Shown one piece after another: positions 53,120 through 62,645 of a stretch of DNA of 64,000 nt (positions are counted from its first letter, which is position 1; every line of letters begins with the position of its first letter). The translations under genes and the position numbers were made by a program. The notes beneath the pieces were generated by a model that saw only the letters and a program-made list of their open reading frames with translations, was not told where the DNA came from and searched no databases. Source of the stretch: a bacterium BRH_c32 (lineage in GTDB: Bacteria; Bacteroidota; Ignavibacteria; Ignavibacteriales; Melioribacteraceae); the NCBI GenBank assembly GCA_001516025.1, contig LOEU01000030.1, positions 1-64,000 on the forward strand, read 5' to 3'.

Positions 53120-54264
53120 AAAAATATGTTTATTTAATCTCTCTCTTTCTAATTTCAATCTCGATAATTGATGCATCTAATATTGGGAAAAGATATCCTT
53201 CGGAAAAGAAGAGCTGGATCGATTCAGAATCCGGTTATGAAATAACTCAATGGACAAATAATAGTAAAAACTGGCATCTGTATTTTAATGTTGAATCGTT
53301 TATTGATAATAACCATGCAATAATTTTTTCGGAAAGAAGTGGCAGTAAAAACCTTTTTATCTTGGATTTAGAATCGGGAGAGATGATACAAATTACAGAT
53401 GAAGAGAATATTGATGGACATGTTTGGCATGTGCCTTCATATAATACTATTTATTATACCTTATTAGATAATACATTAAAATCGCTTAACACAAAAACTT
53501 TTGAAGCGAAAGAGATCAACAAATTTGATGTTCCTATTGAGTCATTTACGATATCTTGTGATAATAATTGGTTTATATTTTCTTCGGGGGGAAAGAAGAT
53601 AGACGGCGCTAAAACAATAGGACCATTCGCAATATATAAATATGGAATTAATTCGAAAGAGTATATTCAAGTTACACCCGGTTATGGCTTTATTATTAGT
53701 CATTTACAAGCAAACCCAATTAATCCGAATATTGTCAGTTTTTGCTGGCAGCATATGATTGACCGAGAAGAAGGGACACAGGGAATGACCCCTCAAAGAA
53801 TATGGCAAGTGAATATCGATGAAAGTGAAGTTAAACCGATTGCACTTCAGGAAACGGGTCTTCATAGAACTCATGAATTTTGGTTTTATGATGGGAGCAA
53901 AATTGGCTATTCAGCTCGCTACACATGGGGAAAAAATAAAGGGAAACAGTTTATCGGATTTTGTAATCCGGATGGTTCTGAAAATATAATGTTGCCTGCT
54001 CCGGTAGGCCCGGCACATTCGCAAATGTATATGGATAATATTCATTGGGTTTCTGATTTATATGATGGGAGCTATCTCGTTCTTTTTACAATTAAAGATA
54101 ATAGTATGGTAAAAGAAGAACGGCTGTTTAAACACGATTCAAGTTGGAAAGGACAACCTTCACATCCACATCCTCATTTCAGTCCTGATGGAAAATATAT
54201 TTTGTTCGGGACTGATAAAAGTGGAAATCCACAAGTTTATTCAGTCAGGATAAATTTAAAATAA
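53116..54264 (+). CDS. Oligogalacturonate lyase-like beta-propeller (PL22 type), exported
   Basis: A 382-residue protein with a signal peptide (MKKYVYLISLFLISISIIDAS) and a seven-bladed TolB-like propeller. The opening IGKRYPSEKKSWIDSESGYE is that of oligogalacturonate lyases (PL22), and the conserved metal-site His pattern can be seen in DGHVWHVPSYN, SFCWQHMIDRE, GLHRTHEFWFYD and GPAHSQMYMDNIHWVSD. PL22 enzymes usually split unsaturated or saturated di-galacturonate to keto-deoxyuronate. They are often cytoplasmic, so a periplasmic version is a variation. It overlaps the small membrane protein gene by 4 bases and is followed by GH28 at 12 bases. Confidence 0.8.
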   Translation: MKKYVYLISLFLISISIIDASNIGKRYPSEKKSWIDSESGYEITQWTNNSKNWHLYFNVESFIDNNHAIIFSERSGSKNLFILDLESGEMIQITDEENIDGHVWHVPSYNTIYYTLLDNTLKSLNTKTFEAKEINKFDVPIESFTISCDNNWFIFSSGGKKIDGAKTIGPFAIYKYGINSKEYIQVTPGYGFIISHLQANPINPNIVSFCWQHMIDREEGTQGMTPQRIWQVNIDESEVKPIALQETGLHRTHEFWFYDGSKIGYSARYTWGKNKGKQFIGFCNPDGSENIMLPAPVGPAHSQMYMDNIHWVSDLYDGSYLVLFTIKDNSMVKEERLFKHDSSWKGQPSHPHPHFSPDGKYILFGTDKSGNPQVYSVRINLK

Positions 54265-54275
54265 GAGTGAACATT

Positions 54276-55730
54276 ATGAAAAAATTATTTTTGTTTTTAC
54301 TGATTCCTTTTTTCTTTATAAAGGCACAGTCATTTCAGAGAAACTATAATATTATGGAATTTGGAGCTAAAGGTGATGGGGTTACTCTAAATACAGAAGC
54401 TATCCAAAAAGCTATTGATAAATGCAGCATGGATGGTGGAACAGTGATAGTTCCTAAAGGTAATTTTTTAACCGGCTCCTTGCTATTAAAAGATAATGTT
54501 GATATCTATTTAACGAATGGTGCACTTATTCTCGGAAGCACTAATATCAAAGATTACAAAGAATATCTCCCAGAATTAAAATCATATAACGATTCGTTTT
54601 TGAGGTATAGCGTTTTTTATGCAGAAAGAATATCTAATATATCTATTCGTGGCGAAGGAACAATTGATGGGCAAGGTAGCTCTTTTAAAGTTACTACAAA
54701 AGAAAAACCGGAACGATACAAAAACCGCCCATATATATTTAGATTTGTAGAGTGCAATAAGATAAAAATTGAAGGGATAAGACTTCAAAATTCAGCAATG
54801 TGGATGCAGCAATATCTTGGATGTAATGATGTTTTAATTAAAGGTATCTCTGTTTTTAATCATGCAAATCAAAATAACGATATGATCGATATCGATGGAT
54901 GTAAGAATTTTATTATGTCTGATTGTTTTGGAGATAGCGATGATGATGCAATAACAATTAAAAGCACTTCTTCATATATTTCAGAAAATATAACTATTAC
55001 AAATTGTGTTGTTAGTTCTCATTGCAATGCATTTAAGTTTGGGACAGAATCCACAGGGGGATTTAGAAATATAACTGTTTCTAATATTATTATTAAACCA
55101 TCTTTCGTAAAAACTACAATTTATGGTGCACCCGGAGGTATTAGCGGAATTACGTTAGGAGCAGTGGATGGAGGTCCATTAGAAAATATTATTATTTCAA
55201 ATATCGTTATCGAAGGAGTTCAAGTTCCGTTTTATTTGCGACTTGGAAACCGCGGGAGAAAACATACTCCTGAAGCAGTGCAACCGGGTATATCATCTTT
55301 TAAAAATGTTTTTCTAAGTAATATTATTGCAACAAAATTAGCCTCTAATATTGGTGCATCAATAACGGGAATACCAGATAACTATATAGAAAATGTTACT
55401 TTAAGTAACATATTCGTTGAATACCCGGGAGGCGGAAATAATGAAGATGCTTCAAAAAAATTAGAGGAGCTAATTGATCACTACCCCGAAAGTACCAAAT
55501 GGGGAACGCTCCCTGCTTATGGGGTTTTTATTAGACATGCAAAAAACATTACAATGAATAATGTTCGATTTAATGTCATTTACAAAGATTTACGACCTGC
55601 AATTGTAATAGATGATGTTGAGGGGATTATGATAAATGATTTTGAAACAAATAATTTAGGCGAAAAAATAAAGATAGAAAACAGTAGTTCATTGAAAGGA
55701 AATTTTTTTAATAATAAATCAGAAAAATAA
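54276..55730 (+). CDS. GH28-family polygalacturonase-like protein, exported
   Basis: A 484-residue exported beta-helix enzyme. The ATG at 54276 starts the signal peptide (MKKLFLFLLIPFFFIKAQ); a GTG three codons upstream is also in frame. The entry FGAKGDGVTLNTEAIQKAID and GGTVIVPKGNFLTGSL are typical of GH28. The catalytic block reads NNDMIDIDGC and GDSDDDAITIKS, holding the expected Asp residues. The canonical G-H-G is replaced by SSHCNAFKFGTES, and the R-I-K element is not seen, so this belongs to a divergent GH28 branch. It would release galacturonate from pectin fragments in the periplasm. It is joined to the gntP-type gene by a TAATG overlap. Confidence 0.82.
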   Translation: MKKLFLFLLIPFFFIKAQSFQRNYNIMEFGAKGDGVTLNTEAIQKAIDKCSMDGGTVIVPKGNFLTGSLLLKDNVDIYLTNGALILGSTNIKDYKEYLPELKSYNDSFLRYSVFYAERISNISIRGEGTIDGQGSSFKVTTKEKPERYKNRPYIFRFVECNKIKIEGIRLQNSAMWMQQYLGCNDVLIKGISVFNHANQNNDMIDIDGCKNFIMSDCFGDSDDDAITIKSTSSYISENITITNCVVSSHCNAFKFGTESTGGFRNITVSNIIIKPSFVKTTIYGAPGGISGITLGAVDGGPLENIIISNIVIEGVQVPFYLRLGNRGRKHTPEAVQPGISSFKNVFLSNIIATKLASNIGASITGIPDNYIENVTLSNIFVEYPGGGNNEDASKKLEELIDHYPESTKWGTLPAYGVFIRHAKNITMNNVRFNVIYKDLRPAIVIDDVEGIMINDFETNNLGEKIKIENSSSLKGNFFNNKSEK

Positions 55731-57043
55731 TGTTCACAATTGCACTGCTTTTACTTTTAGTAATTTTTATACTTATCGCGGTATCAAAATTTAATCTACA
55801 TCCATTTCTCGCCTTGATAATAGCGGGAATTATAATGGGTCTATTAAGCGGATTGGATTCATCTTTAGTAATAAAGGGACTAACCGAAGGATTCGGCGGA
55901 ATACTTACAGGTATTGGAATCGTTATTGCGTTTGGAACTATTATAGGTGCGTTCTTAGAAAAAAGCGGTGGTGCAAGGTCTATCGCAAATTATGTTCTTT
56001 CAAAAATTGGAGATAATAATTCTCCATTGGCAATGAGCATAACCGGATTTATTGTTTCCATCCCTGTATTCTGTGATTCGGGATTTGTAATTCTTGCTTC
56101 CTTAAATAAGGCTATTGCTAAGAAAACAGGAATATCATTAGTTACTCTCGCAGTTGCTTTATCAACGGGACTATATGCCACGCATGTTTTCGTACCACCA
56201 ACGCCAGGTCCATTAGCCGCTGCAGCTACATTGAATGCAGATATAGGGCTTGTAATACTACTTGGATTGCTTGTAGCAATCCCTGCTGCATTGGTAGGAC
56301 TCTTTTGGGCAAAATATTATTGCAAAGACCTAATTGTTGATTTTGAATCAATTCCTGAAATTAAGCAAAATCTTCCATCACCCTTGCTTTCATTTATTCC
56401 ATTGTTGATTCCATTGATACTAATTTCTTTAAAATCGATTAGTGAACTTCCATCTCTTCCATTTGGAGGGGGTGCAGCAAAAAGTTTTATTGTTTTTGCC
56501 GGAAACCCGGTTACTGCATTACTGATTGGTGTTTTTCTTGCATTCGGGTTAGTTAAAGGAGTTGACAGTAAAACAAGCTTGAAATGGGTTTCTGATTCTT
56601 TAAAAGATGCCGGTACTATAATTTTAATCACTGGTGCAGGCGGCGCTTTTGGAAATATACTTAGAGTAATAAATATCGGTGATACTATTAATGGGCTTTT
56701 TGCAGGTGCTCAATTCGGTATCTTTTTACCATTCATTATTGCTGCAGTATTGAAATCTGCTCAAGGCTCTTCTACTGTTGCCATAATTACAACCGCTGCA
56801 ATTGTTGCTCCATTAATAGATGGAATGGGTTTCTCGTCTGAAATTGGAAAAGCTCTTTTAGTTTTATCAATCTCTGCAGGCGCAATGACTGTATCGCATC
56901 TTAATGATAGTTTCTTTTGGGTCATTACTCAGTTCTCGAATATGGATACAAAAACCGGATTAAAATCGCATACTGTTGCGACATTCTTACAAGGAGTTAC
57001 AAGTATTACGTTTTTATATATATTAAGTTCAATATTGTTGTAA
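55730..57043 (+). CDS. GntP-family gluconate/uronate permease
   Basis: A 437-residue inner-membrane permease of the GntP family, with about twelve hydrophobic segments. Signatures are FGTIIGAFLEKSGGARSIANY, ISIPVFCDSGFVIL-like IPVFCDSGFVILASLN, HVFVPPTPGPLAAA and the C-terminal AQGSSTVAIITTAAIVAPL and SHLNDSFFWVITQF. Members import gluconate, glycerate or related sugar acids with protons. Here a uronate or keto-deoxy acid product is likely. It is the last gene of the operon that starts with the TonB receptor, and a 138-base gap with an operator follows. Confidence 0.93.
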   Translation: MFTIALLLLLVIFILIAVSKFNLHPFLALIIAGIIMGLLSGLDSSLVIKGLTEGFGGILTGIGIVIAFGTIIGAFLEKSGGARSIANYVLSKIGDNNSPLAMSITGFIVSIPVFCDSGFVILASLNKAIAKKTGISLVTLAVALSTGLYATHVFVPPTPGPLAAAATLNADIGLVILLGLLVAIPAALVGLFWAKYYCKDLIVDFESIPEIKQNLPSPLLSFIPLLIPLILISLKSISELPSLPFGGGAAKSFIVFAGNPVTALLIGVFLAFGLVKGVDSKTSLKWVSDSLKDAGTIILITGAGGAFGNILRVINIGDTINGLFAGAQFGIFLPFIIAAVLKSAQGSSTVAIITTAAIVAPLIDGMGFSSEIGKALLVLSISAGAMTVSHLNDSFFWVITQFSNMDTKTGLKSHTVATFLQGVTSITFLYILSSILL

Positions 57044-57097
57044 ATAAAAAAAATGTTGATTTATATTGAATTAAAGTAAGAAATTTACGATTTTTAT

Positions 57098-57119
57098 TTA
57101 TCGATTAAGTAATCGTTTA
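57098..57119 (+). promoter_or_regulatory. LacI-type operator of the hexuronate operon
   Basis: TTATCGATTA (57098-57107), AG, then TAATCGTTTA (57110-57119). The inner 6-bp arms CGATTA and TAATCG are perfect complements. It has the same layout as the sites at 32248 and 41680. It lies about 60 bases before the exuT-like gene. I could not assign -35/-10 boxes with confidence in this gap. Confidence 0.65.
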
Positions 57120-57181
57120 TATAATCATAATAAAGCTGATTTTGAAGCAAAAATTAACTTTTTGAAAATAATGAGGTTTCT

Positions 57182-58450
57182 ATGCCCGAAGCAAAACAGA
57201 AGGTAGGCCGTTATAGGTGGACGATTGTTGCAATGATTTTTCTTGCTACAACAATTAATTATATCGATAGACAAGTGATTGGAATTCTAGCTCCGTTACT
57301 TGAAAAAGAAATTGGTTGGAATGAAATTGAGTATGGCTATATAGTAACTGCGTTTCAAGCAGCATATGCTATCGGTTTGGTTGTAATCGGAAGAGTGATT
57401 GACAAGATTGGCACAAAAATGGGGTATGCAATTGCTATTTTTGGTTGGAGCTTTGCCGCAATGGGTCATGCATTTGCAAAATCAATAATGGGATTTGCAA
57501 CAGCTCGTTTTTCATTAGGTTTATTTGAAGCAGGTAATTTTCCCGCAGCAATCAAAACTGTAGCTGAATGGTTCCCTAAAAAAGAGAGAGCTCTTGCAAC
57601 AGGAATTTTTAATGCCGGTTCAAATGTTGGTGCAGTAGTAGCCCCTTTAGTGGTTCCTTGGATAGCTCTTACGTGGGGTTGGCAGGAAGCATTTGTATTC
57701 ACAGGAGCAATAGGGTTCCTTTGGTTAATAGCATGGTGGTTTATTTATGAAAGACCGGAAGCACATAAAAAATTATCTAAAGCGGAATTAGCATTTATTC
57801 AATCCGATCCACCTGATCCTCCCGGTAAAGTGCCTTGGTTACAATTAATGAAGTACCGTCAAACATGGGCTTTTGCAATCGGTAAATTTATGACTGATCC
57901 TATTTGGTGGTTCTATCTCTATTGGGTTCCCAAATTTTTATTCAAGGAATATGGATTAACTCTTGATAAAATTGGTCTCCCTTTAATTATAATTTATATT
58001 ATGGCAGATGTAGGTAGCATAGGCGGTGGATGGCTTTCGTCTTACTTTATTAAAAAAGGTTGGACTGTTAATAAAGGTAGAAAGATGGCAATGTTTATTT
58101 GCGCCCTTTTTATTGTCCCTATTATTTTTGCCGCTCACGCATCCGAATTATGGATGGCTGTTGCTCTGTTAAGTATGGCAACTGCGGGTCATCAAGGTTG
58201 GTCTGCTAATATATTTACAACGGCATCAGATATGTTCCCACGTAAAGCAGTTGGATCTGTAGTGGGTTTTGGTGGTATGGCTGGAGCAATTGGCGGTATG
58301 TTAATAGCCACTGCAGCCGGATTTATTTTGCAATTTACCGGAAGCTATACTTATCTATTTATTTTCTCGGGTTCTTCTTATCTAGTCGCTCTTGTGATAT
58401 TTAATTTCTTGGCTCCAAATTTAGAACAAGTTGATATAAAGGTTAGCTAA
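57182..58450 (+). CDS. MFS hexuronate transporter, ExuT type
   Basis: A 422-residue major facilitator with twelve predicted helices. Typical of the anion:cation symporter branch that includes ExuT are ATTINYIDRQVIGILAPLLE at the N-terminus, GRVIDKIGTKMGY in the first loop, RFSLGLFEAGNFPAAIKTVAEWFPKKERALATG in helices 4-5 and DMFPRKAVGSVVGFGGMAG in the second half. It would bring galacturonate or glucuronate into the cell. It is the first gene of the uronate operon and lies behind a LacI-type operator at 57098. The substrate is supported by the uxaC, uxaE and eda genes downstream. Confidence 0.92.
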   Translation: MPEAKQKVGRYRWTIVAMIFLATTINYIDRQVIGILAPLLEKEIGWNEIEYGYIVTAFQAAYAIGLVVIGRVIDKIGTKMGYAIAIFGWSFAAMGHAFAKSIMGFATARFSLGLFEAGNFPAAIKTVAEWFPKKERALATGIFNAGSNVGAVVAPLVVPWIALTWGWQEAFVFTGAIGFLWLIAWWFIYERPEAHKKLSKAELAFIQSDPPDPPGKVPWLQLMKYRQTWAFAIGKFMTDPIWWFYLYWVPKFLFKEYGLTLDKIGLPLIIIYIMADVGSIGGGWLSSYFIKKGWTVNKGRKMAMFICALFIVPIIFAAHASELWMAVALLSMATAGHQGWSANIFTTASDMFPRKAVGSVVGFGGMAGAIGGMLIATAAGFILQFTGSYTYLFIFSGSSYLVALVIFNFLAPNLEQVDIKVS

Positions 58451-58451
58451 T

Positions 58452-59660
58452 ATGAAAACCAAGTTGCTTTTATTTGTATTTTTTATTGCATCAATGATTT
58501 CTGCACAAGTAAAGGTGGAATTAATAAATAAAACTAATATTTCTCGATTCGATGAATGTGTGTGCCTCCCATTATCGAAAATAGCCGAAAGAGAAAAGTC
58601 ATTTTCTCTTTCGGCATTCCAATTGTTTGATGGTGATAAAGAACTTGCTTATCAGATAATTGCCGAGAATATAATTTTTGTTATTGATGTGCCTGCAAAA
58701 TCAAGAAAAGAAATAATTATTAAGTCCTATAAAGGGACAGAACCAATTCAATATAATAATAGAACTTACGCTGAAATATCTCCGAAAAAAGGAGGAGTAT
58801 ATTTTGACGGAAAATTCCGAGGTCCACAATTTGAAAGTGTTAAACGTTATAAAGTACCTGCAATCCATAAGGATCACGATGCACTTTTCAAATATGAAGG
58901 TCCGGGTTGGGAATCTGAATTAGTCGGATATCGTTTTTATCTTGATTGGCGAAATGCCACTGATGTCTTCGGGAAGAAGATTTATAAATTACTTCTTAAG
59001 GATGTCGGCGTTCATGATACTGTAGCTAATGATGATTCTTATCATAAAATGCAAGATTGGGGCATGGATATTTTTAAAGTCGGTAGTTCACTCGGAATTG
59101 GTTCTATCGGAATGTGGGCTGACGGAAAAGTAAATATGGTTTCTAAAACCGATAGTGTAATTTCTCAAATAAATGAAAATGGACCTATTCGTTCAACTAT
59201 AGAAACAAATTATTATGGTTGGTTAGTTGATGGGAAAAAATATGATCTCAATGCCAAGCTTTCAATTAATGCCGGAAGTCGCCTTACGAAATGTGATCTA
59301 TTAATTGAAGACGCAGAAAACATCGCTACCGGTTTAGCAAAATATGAAGGCACGAGTTTTGTTAAAAGTAATAACAAAGGCGATTGGCAATATATCTCAC
59401 TATTCGGAAAACAATCGTTAAATAATGATAATATGGGAATTGCTCTTTTCTATAATAAGTATGCTTTAATTGAATTAACGGAAGATAACTTAAGTTACAT
59501 AGTAAAGTTGAAACCGAATAATGGAAAAGTAACATATTTTTTCGCCGCTGCATGGGAACTTGAACCAAAACCAATCACTACTGAAAAAGAATTTATTAAT
59601 TATTTAGATGATCAGGTTAATAGTTTGAATAATCCGATTACTGTTGAAATAAAAGATTAA
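58452..59660 (+). CDS. DUF4861-family exported protein
   Basis: A 402-residue protein with a signal peptide (MKTKLLLFVFFIASMISAQ) and an all-beta body. It resembles the DUF4861 family, whose members occur in pectin and uronate loci of Bacteroidota. Signposts are KKGGVYFDGKFRGPQFE, KYEGPGWESELVGYRFYLDWRNA, GVHDTVANDDSYHKMQDWGMDIFK and IGMWADGKV. No enzyme activity is established to my knowledge, and no catalytic residues can be named. It starts one base after the transporter stop and ends 8 bases before uxaC. A role in periplasmic handling of uronate-containing oligosaccharides is inferred from the neighbours. Confidence 0.8.
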   Translation: MKTKLLLFVFFIASMISAQVKVELINKTNISRFDECVCLPLSKIAEREKSFSLSAFQLFDGDKELAYQIIAENIIFVIDVPAKSRKEIIIKSYKGTEPIQYNNRTYAEISPKKGGVYFDGKFRGPQFESVKRYKVPAIHKDHDALFKYEGPGWESELVGYRFYLDWRNATDVFGKKIYKLLLKDVGVHDTVANDDSYHKMQDWGMDIFKVGSSLGIGSIGMWADGKVNMVSKTDSVISQINENGPIRSTIETNYYGWLVDGKKYDLNAKLSINAGSRLTKCDLLIEDAENIATGLAKYEGTSFVKSNNKGDWQYISLFGKQSLNNDNMGIALFYNKYALIELTEDNLSYIVKLKPNNGKVTYFFAAAWELEPKPITTEKEFINYLDDQVNSLNNPITVEIKD

Positions 59661-59668
59661 GGATAATT

Positions 59669-61081
59669 ATGGAAAACTTTCAATTGAATGAATATCGTTT
59701 TTTTGATCCGGAGCCGAATGTAAGGAAAATTGCTTATGAATTATATTGGCACATAAAAGAGATGCCAATCGTTAGTCCTCATGGTCATGTTGATCCTCAA
59801 ATATTTGTTGATAATAAACCATTTCCTAATCCGACTCAATTATTTTTGATTCCTGATCACTATATCTTCAGAATGCTTTATTCACAAGGAATATCATTAG
59901 AATCATTAGGCATTCCGGTAGTTGACGGTTCAATAGTGGAAACTGATTCAAAAAAAATTTGGCAGCTTTTTGCAGAAAATTATTCTTTATTCAGAGGTAC
60001 TCCATCAGGCGTTTGGCTCGATTATGAGTTTAATATTGTTTTCGGCATTAAAGAAAAATTAAATAAAGAAAACGGATTAAAGATATATGATGAACTAAAC
60101 GAGAAAATTAATTCACCTGAATTTTTACCGAGAACCTTATTCGATAATTTTAAGATAGAAGTGCTCTCAACAACCGATGCCGCAAGCGATTCACTGATTC
60201 AGCATCAAGAAATTAAAAATTCAGGTTGGAATGGAAGAATTATTCCTTGCTTTAGACCCGATGCTGTTACTGATTTATCTAATCCGAATTGGAAAAATAA
60301 TTTATCCTCTTTAGAGAATTCCGTTAATTATGAAATTACTTCTTATGATCTCTTAATTAAAGCATTGGAAGAACGCAGAGAATATTTTAAGATAAATGGA
60401 GCTGTATCAACTGATCATGGTGTTCTTTCTCCTTATACGCATAAATTAAGTAGCAAAGAAGCCGAAGATGTTTTTACTCGTGCATTAACCAATAATCTAA
60501 ATACAACGGATTCTCATTTATTTACTGCGAATATGTTGATGGAAATGGCGAGAATGAGTATTGATGATGGAATGGTAATGCAGATTCATGCGGGCTCACA
60601 TCGTAATCATAATAAAGTAATTTATGATCGATTCGGATTGGATAAAGGTTGCGATATTCCATTACAAACCGAATACACAAATAATCTGAAAGAATTATTA
60701 AATAAATATGGTAATGACAAAAGATTAACAGTAATAGTATTCACTTTGGATGAAACAAATTACGCTCGTGAATTAGCTCCATTGGCAGGTCACTATCCGG
60801 CAATGAAATTAGGTCCGGCATGGTGGTTCAATGATAGTATCGAAGGAATGAGTCGATATCGTCATCAAGTAACAGAAACTGCCGGATTTTATAATACAGT
60901 TGGATTCAATGATGATACCCGTGCATTTGTATCTATTCCGGCACGACATGATACTGCTCGCCGTGTTGACGCTAATTTCCTCGCCGGTCTTGTAGCTAAA
61001 CATATTATCTCGTTAGACGAAGCAAAAATTATTGCCGAAGACTTAACATATAACTTAGTTAAAAAAGCATATAAACTTTAG
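59669..61081 (+). CDS. uxaC: Uronate isomerase
   Basis: A 470-residue cytoplasmic isomerase that converts D-galacturonate to D-tagaturonate and D-glucuronate to D-fructuronate. It is of standard length. Conserved parts include SPHGHVDPQIF (about 34-44, metal-site histidines), LEVLSTTDAASDSL-like EVLSTTDAASDSLIQH, IPCFRPDAV, GVLSPYTHKL-type segment, MQIHAGSHRNHN, GHYPAMKLGPAWWFNDS and GFNDDTRAFVSIPARHDTARR. It follows DUF4861 by 8 bases and precedes uxaE by 10 bases. With uxaE and the SDR reductase it forms the first steps of the galacturonate route. Confidence 0.97.
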   Translation: MENFQLNEYRFFDPEPNVRKIAYELYWHIKEMPIVSPHGHVDPQIFVDNKPFPNPTQLFLIPDHYIFRMLYSQGISLESLGIPVVDGSIVETDSKKIWQLFAENYSLFRGTPSGVWLDYEFNIVFGIKEKLNKENGLKIYDELNEKINSPEFLPRTLFDNFKIEVLSTTDAASDSLIQHQEIKNSGWNGRIIPCFRPDAVTDLSNPNWKNNLSSLENSVNYEITSYDLLIKALEERREYFKINGAVSTDHGVLSPYTHKLSSKEAEDVFTRALTNNLNTTDSHLFTANMLMEMARMSIDDGMVMQIHAGSHRNHNKVIYDRFGLDKGCDIPLQTEYTNNLKELLNKYGNDKRLTVIVFTLDETNYARELAPLAGHYPAMKLGPAWWFNDSIEGMSRYRHQVTETAGFYNTVGFNDDTRAFVSIPARHDTARRVDANFLAGLVAKHIISLDEAKIIAEDLTYNLVKKAYKL

Positions 61082-61091
61082 AGTAAACAAA

Positions 61092-62645
61092 ATGAACTTA
61101 GATGCATTTATAAAAACTCTTGAAAGTAGTAAAGAACACAAATCCGAATTTATCGAATATATTTTAAGTAATGATGAAGTTATTAAAATCTATCCGAATT
61201 CAATTACTACGCATACAGATTCATTATTTTTTATAGCGATAAAAGGGATCGAAAAAAATCTTTTTATTGTTACAAATTATCCGGATTCCAATTACTTTAA
61301 AAAGTTTGAAGGATCGGAAAATAAAATTGATGATTTAGTAATAAAAGAATGTTCATTAAATACGGCAAATAGAAAACTTATTCAAGAATTATTCCCATAC
61401 ACTAATCCGATTCTAACGGGATTAAAAAATTCTTTTGGCTTTGGAGATCGAATTGGATTTTCAAATGCGGGACATTTGAGAGCATTAAAAGGTCATGAAT
61501 TTGTTCCGATATTAGCTCAACAATCAATAAGAGAATTAACCAGAACAAAACGAAAACCGGAAGAAGTAATGGATGCCGCTGTTTGGGCTGTTTTTCAAGA
61601 AGGATATAAAGATGGTTTTGGAGCTGATGCAGATCACTTAAAAAATAGTGATAATATTGAACTGATGCTTAATGCCGGTTACACTATGTTTACTTTTGAT
61701 CCCGGCGATCATGTAGATAATAATGCTGATGACTATGAATTGGAACAATTAAAAAATTCTGTATCATTGCTTGACTGGAATCAATTAAATGATAATCTCA
61801 ATTCTGCCAAGAAAAGATATTTAACGAATAAAATAATCTTAAATAACGAACTCGAATTAAAAGTTAATGAAGAATTAGTTTTACGTGCTTATGCCAAATA
61901 TGGTAAAGCGATTCTTCATATCAATAAAATGTTCCACTATCTAAAAGGCATAGCGTGGAATAGGCATTATGAAGTGGAAATATCAGTAGATGAAACAGAA
62001 TCAGTTACATCAATTTTCGAGCATTTCTTTTTTGTAAATGAACTTACTCGTTTAGGTGTAAAGTTCGTAAGTCTTGCTCCAAGGTTTATTGGGGATTTTG
62101 AAAAAGGCATTGATTATAAAGGAGATTTAGCAATATTCAAAGAAGAATATCTAAAGCATCACCAGGTAGTAAAACATTTTGGAAATTATAAATTAAGTCT
62201 TCATTCCGGAAGCGATAAGTTTTCTGTTTATGCTGTAATTGGATCGATACCAAATACAATTACTCATGTAAAGACAGCAGGGACGAGCTATTTAGAAGCA
62301 CTTCGCGTAACTGCAATTAAAGAACCGAAACTCTTCCGTGAGATATTGGAATTCTCAAGAGGACTATATGAGAATGAGAAAAAGACTTATCATGTATCAG
62401 CGGATTTGAATAGTGTTTCGCCGGCTGATAAATATAGCGACGAGCAACTAATTGATTTATTTAGCCAAGATGATGCTCGCCAAGTTCTTCACGTTACTTT
62501 TGGAAGTGTACTCACTTCAGTTGATGAAGCCGGGAAATATCTTTTCAAGGAAAGAATCATTAACTGCTTAAAAGAAAATGAAGATGTACATTATGATGTA
62601 TTAATAAAACATTTTAATAAACATTTAGAACCATTTAAAAAATGA
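61092..62645 (+). CDS. uxaE: Tagaturonate epimerase family protein
   Basis: A 517-residue cytoplasmic protein of the tagaturonate 3-epimerase (UxaE) family, first described in Thermotoga. It converts D-tagaturonate to D-fructuronate and so channels galacturonate into the glucuronate branch. Recognisable stretches are SFGFGDRIGFSNAGHLRALK (about 115-134), ILAQQSIRELTRTKRKPEEVMDAA, GFGADADHLKN (about 176-186), TFDPGDHVDNNADDY, VSLAPRFIGDFEKGIDY, LHSGSDKFSVY and HVTFGSVL. Its place between uxaC and the KDPG aldolase gene agrees with this. Its stop overlaps the eda start by ATGA. Confidence 0.92.
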   Translation: MNLDAFIKTLESSKEHKSEFIEYILSNDEVIKIYPNSITTHTDSLFFIAIKGIEKNLFIVTNYPDSNYFKKFEGSENKIDDLVIKECSLNTANRKLIQELFPYTNPILTGLKNSFGFGDRIGFSNAGHLRALKGHEFVPILAQQSIRELTRTKRKPEEVMDAAVWAVFQEGYKDGFGADADHLKNSDNIELMLNAGYTMFTFDPGDHVDNNADDYELEQLKNSVSLLDWNQLNDNLNSAKKRYLTNKIILNNELELKVNEELVLRAYAKYGKAILHINKMFHYLKGIAWNRHYEVEISVDETESVTSIFEHFFFVNELTRLGVKFVSLAPRFIGDFEKGIDYKGDLAIFKEEYLKHHQVVKHFGNYKLSLHSGSDKFSVYAVIGSIPNTITHVKTAGTSYLEALRVTAIKEPKLFREILEFSRGLYENEKKTYHVSADLNSVSPADKYSDEQLIDLFSQDDARQVLHVTFGSVLTSVDEAGKYLFKERIINCLKENEDVHYDVLIKHFNKHLEPFKK

